Assembly: GCA_023389195.1 (NCBI GenBank)
Contig: JAEWET010000045.1
Span: forward strand, 37,047 to 101,046
DNA from: Aliihoeflea sp023389195
GTDB taxonomy: Bacteria; Pseudomonadota; Alphaproteobacteria; Rhizobiales; Rhizobiaceae
DNA: 64,000 bases
Reading direction: 5' to 3'
Part shown: piece by piece, positions 9,333 to 17,641 of the stretch
How the letters are laid out: each line of letters starts with the position of its first letter
Position numbering within the stretch: the stretch's first letter is position 1
Notes under the pieces: generated by a model
Seen by the model: the letters and a program-made list of their open reading frames with translations, nothing else
Database searches by the model: none
What the model was told of the DNA's origin: nothing
Program-made: the position numbers and the translations under genes

Positions 9333-10246
9333 GATGCGTCCTCCACCATCCAACTCAACAATTCCCCAAAGCGATGGCCGGCATGTTCGGCCAGTTCGGG
9401 CACAAGGGACGTCGGCGTCATGCCTGGCTGCGTGTTCACCTCCAGCCAGATGATCTCGCCATTTTCGGAATGGCGATCGTCGTAGCGGAAGTCAGATCGG
9501 GAGACGCCCCGGCAGCCGATTGCCTGATGTGCCTTGAGCGCGAGTGTCTGTATTTTTTGGTAAATATTCGGTGAAAGTTTTGCCGGGCATTCGTGTTTTG
9601 AGCCGCCGGCAACGTATTTCGAATCGTAATCGTAGAAGGAATGGCCGACCGGGATGATCTCGGTCACGCCAAGCGCGACATCGCCCATGACGGCGCAGGT
9701 CAATTCGCGCCCATGCACGAATCGCTCGACCATCACCGTGTCGCCGTAACGCCATTCGGACGAGCCGATGACCTGCGGCGGATGCGCTTGGTCTTCCTGG
9801 ACGATGACGACGCCGAAGCTCGACCCCTCATTGACCGGCTTCACCACATAGGGCGGCTTCATCGGATGTTCGCGACCGATCGAATGGCGGTTCATGACGC
9901 GGGATTCGGCCACCGGAATGCCCGCCGCCTTGGCAACGCGCTTGGCCTGCTCCTTGTTCATGGCTAGAGCCGAGGCGAGCACGCCCGAATGGGTGTAGGG
10001 GATTTCGAGATATTCAAGGATGCCCTGGATGGTGCCGTCCTCGCCGAACGGGCCATGCAGCGCATTGAACGCGACGTCGGGCCGAAGATCGGCGAGCACG
10101 GAAGCGACATTGCGATCGACGTCGATGCGCGTGACGCGGTAGCCCTCGGCCTCCAGCGCATCCGCACACGGATTCCCGGAGGCAAGAGACACCGGCCGCT
10201 CGGAGGAAAATCCTCCCATCAAGACGGCAACGTGCTTTTGTACCAT
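9320..10246 (-). CDS. ddlB: D-alanine--D-alanine ligase
   Basis: ATP-grasp ligase that makes the D-Ala-D-Ala dipeptide for the peptidoglycan stem. The ATG at 10244-10246 gives MVQKHVAVLMGGFSSERPVS, the standard N-terminus. ATP-binding motifs are seen in PYVVKPVNEGSSFGVV, and the metal-binding and substrate end in WLEVNTQPGMT. The 308 residues match DdlB. The gene starts after a 220-bp spacer that carries six GANTC sites and probably a promoter for ddlB-ftsQ-ftsA-ftsZ. Confidence 0.96.
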   Translation of the reverse strand: MVQKHVAVLMGGFSSERPVSLASGNPCADALEAEGYRVTRIDVDRNVASVLADLRPDVAFNALHGPFGEDGTIQGILEYLEIPYTHSGVLASALAMNKEQAKRVAKAAGIPVAESRVMNRHSIGREHPMKPPYVVKPVNEGSSFGVVIVQEDQAHPPQVIGSSEWRYGDTVMVERFVHGRELTCAVMGDVALGVTEIIPVGHSFYDYDSKYVAGGSKHECPAKLSPNIYQKIQTLALKAHQAIGCRGVSRSDFRYDDRHSENGEIIWLEVNTQPGMTPTSLVPELAEHAGHRFGELLSWMVEDASCLR

Positions 10247-10466
10247 ACCCGGAATTCCCCTCTTCCGTCGGATCGAATCTGTGCTGACCAAACCCCCGTG
10301 AATCCGCAATCGGCAGACACAATTCGCCTGCCGTCCCCTCACGCTTCATGCGTGGCCGACTCAAATCAGATAACGCCGCAAGACCAAGGAATCAGATCGC
10401 GGATTCCGTGGCAAGGGCTTCGGATTCAGGGAAGATTATTTTTTATGAACCGTTGTGATCGTGCAT
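10247..10466 (-). promoter_or_regulatory. Spacer upstream of ddlB with six GANTC sites
   Basis: This is the only long gap inside the dcw cluster. GANTC, the recognition site of the cell-cycle methyltransferase CcrM, occurs at 10275, 10300, 10358, 10389, 10402 and 10423. An AT-rich tract (about 10433-10446) stands out from the GC-rich surroundings. At this base composition about half a site would be expected in the 153 bp they span. A promoter for ddlB-ftsQAZ under methylation-dependent control is inferred; I cannot place the start site. Confidence 0.55.
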
Positions 10467-11435
10467 TCAGGAAACGGGTGCGGAACCGGCGAACGGCTCG
10501 ACCTCGTGACCGGGTTTCGCGACGCCCAGACGCTTGATTTCCCATTCGAGGACGACGCCCGAATTCGCCGCGACGCGCGCGCGGACGGTCTCTCCGAGAA
10601 GTTCCAGATCATGCGCCGACGCATTGCCGGTGTTGATCATGAAATTGCAGTGGAGCGGCGACATCTGCGCGCCGCCGATCATCAGCCCGCGACAACCGGC
10701 CTTGTCGATCTCCTTCCAGGCAGAGCTTCCCTCGGGGTTCTTGAAAGTCGAGCCGCCGGTCTTTTCCTTGACGGGCTGCACCGTTTCGCGATGGTGCTGG
10801 ACCTCGTCCATCGCCTCCTGGATCGCGGCGGCGTCCTCGCGGTAGCCTTCGAGCAGCGCGCCGGTGAAGATCAGGTCGGGCGAAGCGGCGGAATGGCGGT
10901 AGGCATAGCCCATGTCGGTATTGGACAGGACATGCCGGTTGCCCGCACGGTCGATCGCATAGACGTCAACGACGCGCTCGCGCGTCTCGGTGCCGTTTGC
11001 CCCCGCATTCATGCGCAGCGCGCCGCCGATGGCGCCTGGAATGCCGTGGTAGAAGGCGAAGCCGCCGATCCCCGCATCGAGCGCTGCGGCCGCGACGCGC
11101 TTGTCCGGTGCGGCTGCACCGGCGCGGATGCGCGTTTCGTCCAGCACCTCGACCTGGCCGAAGCCCTTGGCCGAGAGGCGGATGACGACACCGGGAATGC
11201 CGCCGTCGCGCACGAGCAGATTGGAACCGATGCCGACGACGAGGACCGGCACGTCGGCCGGAAGCAGCTTCAGGAACGCAGAAAGGTCGTCTTCGTCGGC
11301 CGGCTGGAACAGGAGTTCGGCCGGTCCGCCGACGCGGAACCAGGTGATGGCCTCCATCGGTGCGTTGGGCGTCAGCCGGCCGCGGATGGCGGAGATGTCG
11401 CCGAGCCGCGCGAGAAGCGCATTGCCGTCAATCAT
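10467..11435 (-). CDS. murB: UDP-N-acetylenolpyruvoylglucosamine reductase MurB
   Basis: FAD/NADPH enzyme that completes UDP-MurNAc. The 322-residue product shows the FAD-binding signatures VVGIGSNLLVRDGG and GIPGAIGGALRMNAGA and the catalytic Ser region GGSTFKNPEG, which is the short-loop form usual in alphaproteobacteria. Its ATG overlaps the murC stop (ATGA, 11432-11435). After it comes the 220-bp spacer before ddlB, so murB probably ends the upper dcw transcript unless there is readthrough. Confidence 0.97.
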   Translation of the reverse strand: MIDGNALLARLGDISAIRGRLTPNAPMEAITWFRVGGPAELLFQPADEDDLSAFLKLLPADVPVLVVGIGSNLLVRDGGIPGVVIRLSAKGFGQVEVLDETRIRAGAAAPDKRVAAAALDAGIGGFAFYHGIPGAIGGALRMNAGANGTETRERVVDVYAIDRAGNRHVLSNTDMGYAYRHSAASPDLIFTGALLEGYREDAAAIQEAMDEVQHHRETVQPVKEKTGGSTFKNPEGSSAWKEIDKAGCRGLMIGGAQMSPLHCNFMINTGNASAHDLELLGETVRARVAANSGVVLEWEIKRLGVAKPGHEVEPFAGSAPVS

Positions 11436-12844
11436 GCGGCGGCCTCGAGCGAGCCGAGATCCTTCGGCAGGGCGTAGGCCCATTGCGTGATGTTGCCGGC
11501 GCCGAGGAAGACGACGAAATCGCCGGGCTGAACCAGAGACTGGATGGCCGGCGCGATCGCCTCGGGGCCGTCCAACAGGCGCGCATCGCGATGGCCGCCG
11601 GCGCGGATCTGCGACACCAGCGTCTCGGCGCTGACGCCCTCGATCGGCTCCTCGCCGGCCGCGTAGACCGGAGCGATGAAGACCGTATCGGCATCGTTGA
11701 AGCAGGAGGCGAAATCGTCGAAGAGGTCGCGCAGGCGCGTGAAGCGATGCGGCTGTGCGATCGCCACGATGCGGCCCTGGCAGGCTTCGCGCGCGGCGCG
11801 CAGCACGGCTTTGATTTCGACCGGATGGTGCCCGTAATCGTCGAAGATATGCGCGCCGTTCCATTCGCCGGTCAGCGTGAAGCGCCGCTTGACGCCGCCG
11901 AAGGCCGACAGGCCCTTGCGGATCGCATCGGCGCCAAGACCGAGTTCGTGCGCGACGGCGATGGCGGCAGTGGCGTTGGAGACGTTGTGACGGCCGGGCA
12001 TCGGCAGGCGAAGCCCTTCGATGGTCAAGGTGGCGTCGCGCTTGCGGTTGCGGATCATCACGTCGAAGATCGACGACGCGCCGTCCATGCGGTGGTTGGA
12101 AAAGCGCACGTCGGCCTGCGGATTCTCGCCATAGGTGATGACGCGGCGGTCCTCGATGCGGGCGACGAGCTGCTGCACTTCCGGGTGGTCGATGCACATC
12201 ACGCCGAAGCCGTAGAACGGCACGTTCTCGACGAACTGGCGGAACGCTTCGCGCACCTTCTCGAACGAGCCGTAATGATCGAGGTGTTCGGGATCGATAT
12301 TGGTGACGACCGCAATTTCGGCCGGCAGTTTCAGGAAGGTGCCGTCGCTCTCGTCGGCCTCCACCACCATCCACTCGCCCTCGCCCATGCGGGCGTTGGT
12401 TCCGTAGGCGTTGATGATGCCGCCATTGATGACGGTCGGGTCGAGCCCGCCGGCGTCGAGCAGCGTCGCCACCATCGAGGTCGTCGTCGTCTTGCCATGC
12501 GTTCCGCCGATGGCGACGGCCTGGCGAAAGCGCATCAGTTCGGCGAGCATTTCGGCCCGGCGCACGATCGGCAGAAGCTTCTCGCGCGCGGCGGCAAGTT
12601 CCGGGTTGGACTTCTTGATCGCGGTCGAAACGACCACGACCTCGGCCTGGCCGAGATTTTCGGCCCGGTGGCCGACGAAGCACTCGATGCCCTTTTCGCG
12701 CAGGCGCTGGACATTGGCGCTTTCCGACTGGTCGGAGCCCTGAACCTTGTAGCCCAGATTGTGCAGCACCTCTGCGATGCCGCTCATGCCGATGCCGCCG
12801 ATGCCGATGAAATGCACCACGCCGATTGTCTGCGGCATTTTCAT
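11432..12844 (-). CDS. murC: UDP-N-acetylmuramate--L-alanine ligase MurC
   Basis: Adds L-Ala to UDP-MurNAc, the first stem-peptide step. The 470-residue protein starts MKMPQTIGVVHFIGIGGIGM, containing the Rossmann-like glycine motif, and has the Mur ligase P-loop GTHGKTTTTSM and the following substrate motif EADESDGTF. Start and stop form ATGA overlaps with murG upstream and murB downstream. The open frame continues upstream into murG sequence, but that extension has no family similarity. Confidence 0.97.
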   Translation of the reverse strand: MKMPQTIGVVHFIGIGGIGMSGIAEVLHNLGYKVQGSDQSESANVQRLREKGIECFVGHRAENLGQAEVVVVSTAIKKSNPELAAAREKLLPIVRRAEMLAELMRFRQAVAIGGTHGKTTTTSMVATLLDAGGLDPTVINGGIINAYGTNARMGEGEWMVVEADESDGTFLKLPAEIAVVTNIDPEHLDHYGSFEKVREAFRQFVENVPFYGFGVMCIDHPEVQQLVARIEDRRVITYGENPQADVRFSNHRMDGASSIFDVMIRNRKRDATLTIEGLRLPMPGRHNVSNATAAIAVAHELGLGADAIRKGLSAFGGVKRRFTLTGEWNGAHIFDDYGHHPVEIKAVLRAAREACQGRIVAIAQPHRFTRLRDLFDDFASCFNDADTVFIAPVYAAGEEPIEGVSAETLVSQIRAGGHRDARLLDGPEAIAPAIQSLVQPGDFVVFLGAGNITQWAYALPKDLGSLEAAA

Positions 12845-13959
12845 GGGGTGCCTCCTTCGCTGAATTGCGTGACTGTCTTGCCCGCGGCAATAGCCTCCGC
12901 GAGGTCGGCAAGCAATGTCGCCGCATTGGGTTTGCCGACGGAACGCGCCGACTGCGCCATTTTGGCGGCGCGGTCGGGGTCGCTCATGAAGCCTTCGATG
13001 AGTTCGGCGAGCCGTTCGGGCGAAAGCCCCGACTGCGGCTCGACCAGCGCGCCGCCGGCAGCGGCGAGCGCCGCCGCGTTTGCGGCCTGGTCGTGGTCGA
13101 GCGCGTGGGGATAGGGAACGAGGATCGACGGACGGCCGATGACGGCGAGCTCCGAAACAGTCGACGCGCCGGAGCGCGAGATGACGAGTTGAGCCGACGC
13201 GATGCGCTTGGCCATGTCCTTGAAGAAGGGCGAGACCTCGGCCTCGATGCCGAGGTCGGCATAGGCCGCCTTGACGGCCGCCTCGTCGTCGGCGCGCGCC
13301 TGCTGGGTGACCTTGAGCCGCGCACGCAATTCGGCCGGCAGCGCGCGGATTGCCTCGGGCAACGCGCTGGAAAAGAACTGCGCGCCCTGGCTGCCGCCGA
13401 AGACGAGAAGGTGGAACGGATCGCCGTCGCGCGAGACCGTGTAGGGCGTCGCGGATGCCTCGATCACCGAGGGGCGTACCGGATTGCCGGTGACGACGAT
13501 ACGGCTGTCCCGGCCCGCTTCGAGAAAGCCGCCGGCGATGGCCTTGGCGCGGGTGGCGAGCGCCTTGTTGGCGCGGCCCATGACGGCGTTCTGCTCGTGG
13601 AGCATGGTCGGCACGCCGCGCCGCGTCGCGGCATAGAGCGGCGGCAGCGTCGGATAGCCGCCGAAGCCGATGACGACCTTCGGGCGCACAGTCTCGATGA
13701 TCTTCGAGGCCTGCCGCACACCCGACCACAGCGCCCAGAAGGTGCGGGCGAGCGCGATCGGATTCTTCGAGCCGATCGTTGCCGAATGTACCGGATGGAC
13801 CTTGGCGGCCGGAAAATCGCCGGCGAAGCGCCCTGCCCGGTCGTCGGTGGCGAGATGAACCAGCCAGCCGCGCGCGATCAGTTCGTGCGCCAGCGCCTCG
13901 GCGGGGAAGAGATGCCCTCCCGTGCCGCCCGCCGACAGAAGCATCAGGCCCTTGGTCAT
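12841..13959 (-). CDS. murG: MurG N-acetylglucosaminyltransferase (lipid II synthesis)
   Basis: Peripheral inner-membrane glycosyltransferase that turns lipid I into lipid II. The 372-residue product shows the N-terminal G loop SAGGTGGHLFPA, a second loop in VFGGSQGAQFF, and the donor-binding region PYPHALDHDQAANA. It starts one base after the ftsW stop codon and overlaps murC by 4 bp. Confidence 0.97.
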   Translation of the reverse strand: MTKGLMLLSAGGTGGHLFPAEALAHELIARGWLVHLATDDRAGRFAGDFPAAKVHPVHSATIGSKNPIALARTFWALWSGVRQASKIIETVRPKVVIGFGGYPTLPPLYAATRRGVPTMLHEQNAVMGRANKALATRAKAIAGGFLEAGRDSRIVVTGNPVRPSVIEASATPYTVSRDGDPFHLLVFGGSQGAQFFSSALPEAIRALPAELRARLKVTQQARADDEAAVKAAYADLGIEAEVSPFFKDMAKRIASAQLVISRSGASTVSELAVIGRPSILVPYPHALDHDQAANAAALAAAGGALVEPQSGLSPERLAELIEGFMSDPDRAAKMAQSARSVGKPNAATLLADLAEAIAAGKTVTQFSEGGTP

Positions 13960-13960
13960 G

Positions 13961-15130
13961 TCATTCCGCCGGCGCCAGGGGCTGGGAGACCGGCTGCGCG
14001 CCGAAACCCCGACCCGAAAGAACGCTGCGCCGCTGCGGCTTCTTGCGCGACAGGGCCAGCACCATGCCCATGGAAATCGCCATCGCGATCAGCGACGAGC
14101 CGCCATAGGAGATGAAGGGAAGCGTCATGCCCTTGGCCGGCAGGAGCTGCAGGTTCACGCCCATATTGATGATCGACTGGAAGCCGAACAGGATGACGAG
14201 CCCGCTGATGGCGAAGCGCGAGAAATCGTCGCTTTCCTTTGCCGCCGCCGAAATGCCGCGCAGGACGACGAAGGCGAAGAGGCCGGCGATGATGAGGCAG
14301 AGAATCAGGCCGAACTCCTCGGCAGCGACGGCGAAGACGAAATCGGTATGGCTGTCGGGCAGGATGCGCTTGACCGAGCCTTCGCCGGGACCCTGGCCGA
14401 GCCAGCCACCGCGCACCATCGCCTCGTGACCCATGTCGGTCTGGTAATTGTCGCCCTCGCCGGTGAAGAACCGGTCGATGCGCCCCTGGACGTGATCGAA
14501 CGAGAAATAGGCGCCCGAGGCGAAGGCGACGGCGATGCCGCCGAGCACGACGATCCACAGCCAGGGCAGACCGGCCATGAAGAACATGACGCCCCAGGTC
14601 GCGACGACCAGGATCGACTGGCCGAGATCGGGCTGCGCCACTAGAAGCGCCAGTACGACGCCCAGCAGCATCATGGCGAAGAGATTGCCGGGAACAGCGT
14701 TCGACCGGGCGCGCTCGGCGAAGAGCCACGCACAGATGACCACGAAGGCCGGCTTCATGTATTCCGAAGGCTGGATCGAGATGCCGGCCAGATGCAGCCA
14801 GCGCCGCGAGCCCTTGATCTCGGCGCCGACGAACAGGACCGCCACCATCATGACGAGGGAGCCGACGAGCATCAGGAGCGCGAGGCGCCTGACGAGCCGC
14901 GCGTCGAGGAAGGAGACGGCGAGCATGACGATCAGCGCCGGAACCATGAAGATGATCTGACGCGTGACGAAGTGGAAACTGTCGAGGCCGATGCGCTCGG
15001 CGACAGCCGGGCTCGCGGCGAAGGAGAGCACGACACCGAGCAGCATCAGCGCCATGAACGCCGCCAGGAACCAGCGGTCGATCGTCCACCACCACTGCGC
15101 GACAGGACTGCGGTCGACGCGACTGATCAT
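13961..15130 (-). CDS. ftsW: Septal glycan polymerase FtsW
   Basis: SEDS-family membrane protein that polymerises lipid II at the septum together with FtsI. The 389-residue product has about ten hydrophobic segments and the family motifs ISIQPSEYMKP, DSHTDFVFAVAAEEFG and KGMTLPFISYGGSS. The ATG at 15128-15130 overlaps the murD stop (ATGA). The longer open frame upstream runs through murD out of frame and is not used. Confidence 0.96.
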   Translation of the reverse strand: MISRVDRSPVAQWWWTIDRWFLAAFMALMLLGVVLSFAASPAVAERIGLDSFHFVTRQIIFMVPALIVMLAVSFLDARLVRRLALLMLVGSLVMMVAVLFVGAEIKGSRRWLHLAGISIQPSEYMKPAFVVICAWLFAERARSNAVPGNLFAMMLLGVVLALLVAQPDLGQSILVVATWGVMFFMAGLPWLWIVVLGGIAVAFASGAYFSFDHVQGRIDRFFTGEGDNYQTDMGHEAMVRGGWLGQGPGEGSVKRILPDSHTDFVFAVAAEEFGLILCLIIAGLFAFVVLRGISAAAKESDDFSRFAISGLVILFGFQSIINMGVNLQLLPAKGMTLPFISYGGSSLIAMAISMGMVLALSRKKPQRRSVLSGRGFGAQPVSQPLAPAE

Positions 15131-16530
15131 TGGGGAGTCCCTCCGAAAGAAACGAGCCCGTCGAGCGCCTGGACCGCGCTGCGAAAGGCCTCGCCACGAA
15201 CCTCGAAATTCTTGAACTGGTCGAAACTGGCGCAGGCCGGCGAGAGCAGCACGACCGGCTCGCCGGCCGTGTCGTCGGCCGCGTCGCGCGCGGCATGGGC
15301 GACGGCGGCGTCGAGCGTGCCGGCGATCTCGAACGGCGCCGCAGCGCCCAGCGTCGCTGCGAAGGCGGGCGCCGCCTCGCCGATCAGATAGGCGCGCGCG
15401 ATACGCGGGAAGAAGGCGCGCAGCGTTTCGATGCCGCCTTCCTTGGGCAGGCCGCCGGCGATCCAGTAGATGCGCGGAAAGCTCGACAGCGCGGGCGCGG
15501 CCGCCTCGGCATTGGTCGCCTTGGAATCGTTGACGAAGAGGACGCCCTTGCGGGTGCCGATGATTTCCATGCGGTGCGCCAGGCCCGGGAAGGTCGAAAG
15601 GCCGGCCTGGATTTCGGCGCGCGACAGGCCGAGCGCGACGCAGGCCGCGACCGCGGCGAGCGCGTTCTGCGCATTGTGCTGGCCACGCAGCGTGCCGATG
15701 CCGTCGAGCGAGGCGACCGTCTCGCGCCTGCCTCCCGAGGAGTGGACGAGATCGGTGCCGGCGGCGAAATAGCCATCCGTCAATTCCAGGCGTTTGGAGA
15801 TGCGGATGACGTTCTGACCGGCCGCTTCGAGCCGCGCGGCGATCTGCTCGCAATGAACGTCGTCGACGCCGACGATCGCCGTCTTGCTGCCGGCGACGAG
15901 CCGTTCCTTGATCGCCGCGTAGTGCTGCATCGTGCCGTGGCGGTCGAGATGGTCGGGCGTCAGGTTAAGAAGGATGCCGACGGTCGGATCGAGCGAGGGC
16001 GCAAGGTCGATCTGGTAGGACGAGCACTCGACGACGTAATGGCGCTCAGGCGTGATCGGATCGAGCGTCATCACCGCCTTGCCGATATTGCCGCCCATCT
16101 GCGTGTCGCGGCCGGCATGGGCGAGGATGTGGGCGATGAGCGCCGTCGTCGTCGACTTGCCGTTGGTGCCGGTGATGGCGACGAGCGGCGCCTCGGGCGC
16201 GGTGCGGCGGCGCTCGCGCGCGAAGAGTTCGATGTCGCCGATGATCTCGACGCCGCTGCCGCGGGCAAGATCGACGGTCCAGTGGGGCTTGGGATGCGTC
16301 AGCGGCACGCCGGGCGCGAGCACAAAGCTGGCGAAACCGTTCCAGTCTGCCTGGCGCAGGTCTCCGACAGGAACGCCCGCCGCCTGCGCGGCCTCGACGC
16401 TTTGCGGGTTGTCGTCGAAGGCCGTGACCATTGCCCCGCCTTCGACCAGCGCACGCGCAGTGGCGACGCCCGAGCCGCCGAGCCCGAAGAGCGCGACCTT
16501 GCGATTGGCGAAGGAGCCGGCCGCGATCAT
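15127..16530 (-). CDS. murD: UDP-N-acetylmuramoyl-L-alanine--D-glutamate ligase MurD
   Basis: Adds D-Glu in the cytoplasmic stem-peptide pathway. The 467-residue product starts MIAAGSFANRKVALFGLGGS (glycine-rich N-terminal nucleotide fold) and has the Mur ligase P-loop TGTNGKSTTTALIAH, the central motif HYVVECSSYQID and the C-terminal VNDSKATN. It starts 4 bp after mraY and overlaps ftsW by 4 bp. Confidence 0.97.
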   Translation of the reverse strand: MIAAGSFANRKVALFGLGGSGVATARALVEGGAMVTAFDDNPQSVEAAQAAGVPVGDLRQADWNGFASFVLAPGVPLTHPKPHWTVDLARGSGVEIIGDIELFARERRRTAPEAPLVAITGTNGKSTTTALIAHILAHAGRDTQMGGNIGKAVMTLDPITPERHYVVECSSYQIDLAPSLDPTVGILLNLTPDHLDRHGTMQHYAAIKERLVAGSKTAIVGVDDVHCEQIAARLEAAGQNVIRISKRLELTDGYFAAGTDLVHSSGGRRETVASLDGIGTLRGQHNAQNALAAVAACVALGLSRAEIQAGLSTFPGLAHRMEIIGTRKGVLFVNDSKATNAEAAAPALSSFPRIYWIAGGLPKEGGIETLRAFFPRIARAYLIGEAAPAFAATLGAAAPFEIAGTLDAAVAHAARDAADDTAGEPVVLLSPACASFDQFKNFEVRGEAFRSAVQALDGLVSFGGTPQ

Positions 16531-16534
16531 GGGG

Positions 16535-17617
16535 TCACCGCAGCTTCAGCGAGGAAAGGCCGACGAGGGCGAGGATGACGGCGATGATCCAGAACCGGAT
16601 CACGACCTGGCTCTCCGTCCAGCCGAGCTTTTCGAAATGATGGTGGATCGGCGCCATCAGGAAGACGCGCTTGCCGGTGAGCTTGAACCAGCCGACCTGG
16701 ATGATGACCGACAGCGCCTCCATGACGAACAGGCCGCCGATAATGGCGAGGACGATCTCGTGCTTGGTGGCGACGGCGACGGTGCCGATGAGGCCGCCCA
16801 GCGCGAGCGAGCCGGTGTCGCCCATGAAGATGGCGGCGGGCGGCGCGTTGAACCAGAGGAAGCCGAGCCCGGCCCCGATGACCGCGCCGAGGATGACGGA
16901 CAGTTCGCCGGTGCCGACGACGAAATGGATCTGCAGGTAGTCGGCGAAGACGGCGTTGCCCGAAAGGTATGCGATGACGCCGAAGGCGCCGGCGGCGACC
17001 ATGACGGGCACGATCGCAAGGCCGTCGAGCCCGTCTGTCAAATTCACCGCATTACCCGCGCCGACGATGACGAAGGCGGCGAAGGGCACGAAGAACCAGC
17101 CGAGATTAAGCAGGAAATCCTTCACGAACGGGAAGGTCAGCGAGGACGAGAACGGCGCCTCGCCGGCATTCATGATGACGAAGGTCGCAGCGCCGGCGAT
17201 GAGGAATTCCACCGCAAGACGCGCCTTGCCCGAAAAGCCCATATGCGACTGCTTGGTGACCTTGAGATAGTCGTCGTAAAAGCCGATCGCGCCAAAGCCG
17301 AGCGTGACGAGCAGCACGGTCCAGACATAGATGCTGGTGAGGTTGCCCCACAGAAGCGAGGCGCCGACGATGCCGGTCAGCATCATCAGCCCGCCCATGG
17401 TCGGCGTGCCGGCCTTCTTGAAATGGGTCTGCGGCCCGTCGGCGCGGATCGGCTGGCCGCGGCCCTGACGGATGCGCAGCGAATCGATGATCATCGGCCC
17501 GAAGATGAAGACGATCAGCGCCGAGGTGATCAGCGCGCCACCGGTGCGGAAGGTGATGTAGCGGAAGACGTTGAAGGCCGAAACCTGGTCCGCCAGCGCT
17601 ACGAGGAGCATCAGCAT
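16535..17617 (-). CDS. mraY: Phospho-MurNAc-pentapeptide transferase MraY
   Basis: Integral membrane enzyme that makes lipid I from UDP-MurNAc-pentapeptide and undecaprenyl phosphate. The 360-residue, ten-helix protein carries the conserved acidic sites FYDDYLK and NLTDGLDGLA, and the C-terminal histidine motif MAPIHHHFE. It lies 24 bp after murF and 4 bp before murD. Confidence 0.98.
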   Translation of the reverse strand: MLMLLVALADQVSAFNVFRYITFRTGGALITSALIVFIFGPMIIDSLRIRQGRGQPIRADGPQTHFKKAGTPTMGGLMMLTGIVGASLLWGNLTSIYVWTVLLVTLGFGAIGFYDDYLKVTKQSHMGFSGKARLAVEFLIAGAATFVIMNAGEAPFSSSLTFPFVKDFLLNLGWFFVPFAAFVIVGAGNAVNLTDGLDGLAIVPVMVAAGAFGVIAYLSGNAVFADYLQIHFVVGTGELSVILGAVIGAGLGFLWFNAPPAAIFMGDTGSLALGGLIGTVAVATKHEIVLAIIGGLFVMEALSVIIQVGWFKLTGKRVFLMAPIHHHFEKLGWTESQVVIRFWIIAVILALVGLSSLKLR

Positions 17618-17641
17618 TGTTGTTCTTGTCTCCGCGTGGCC

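Noticed and set aside
10467..12926. An 819-codon minus-strand frame joining murB with upstream sequence, as if a fusion
   Set aside because: Only the last 322 codons are MurB; the rest is murC read out of frame. The real murB start overlaps the murC stop.
11432..13729. Possible MurG-MurC fusion (765-codon frame)
   Set aside because: The part upstream of 12844 is murG in the wrong frame; ATGA overlap shows two separate genes.
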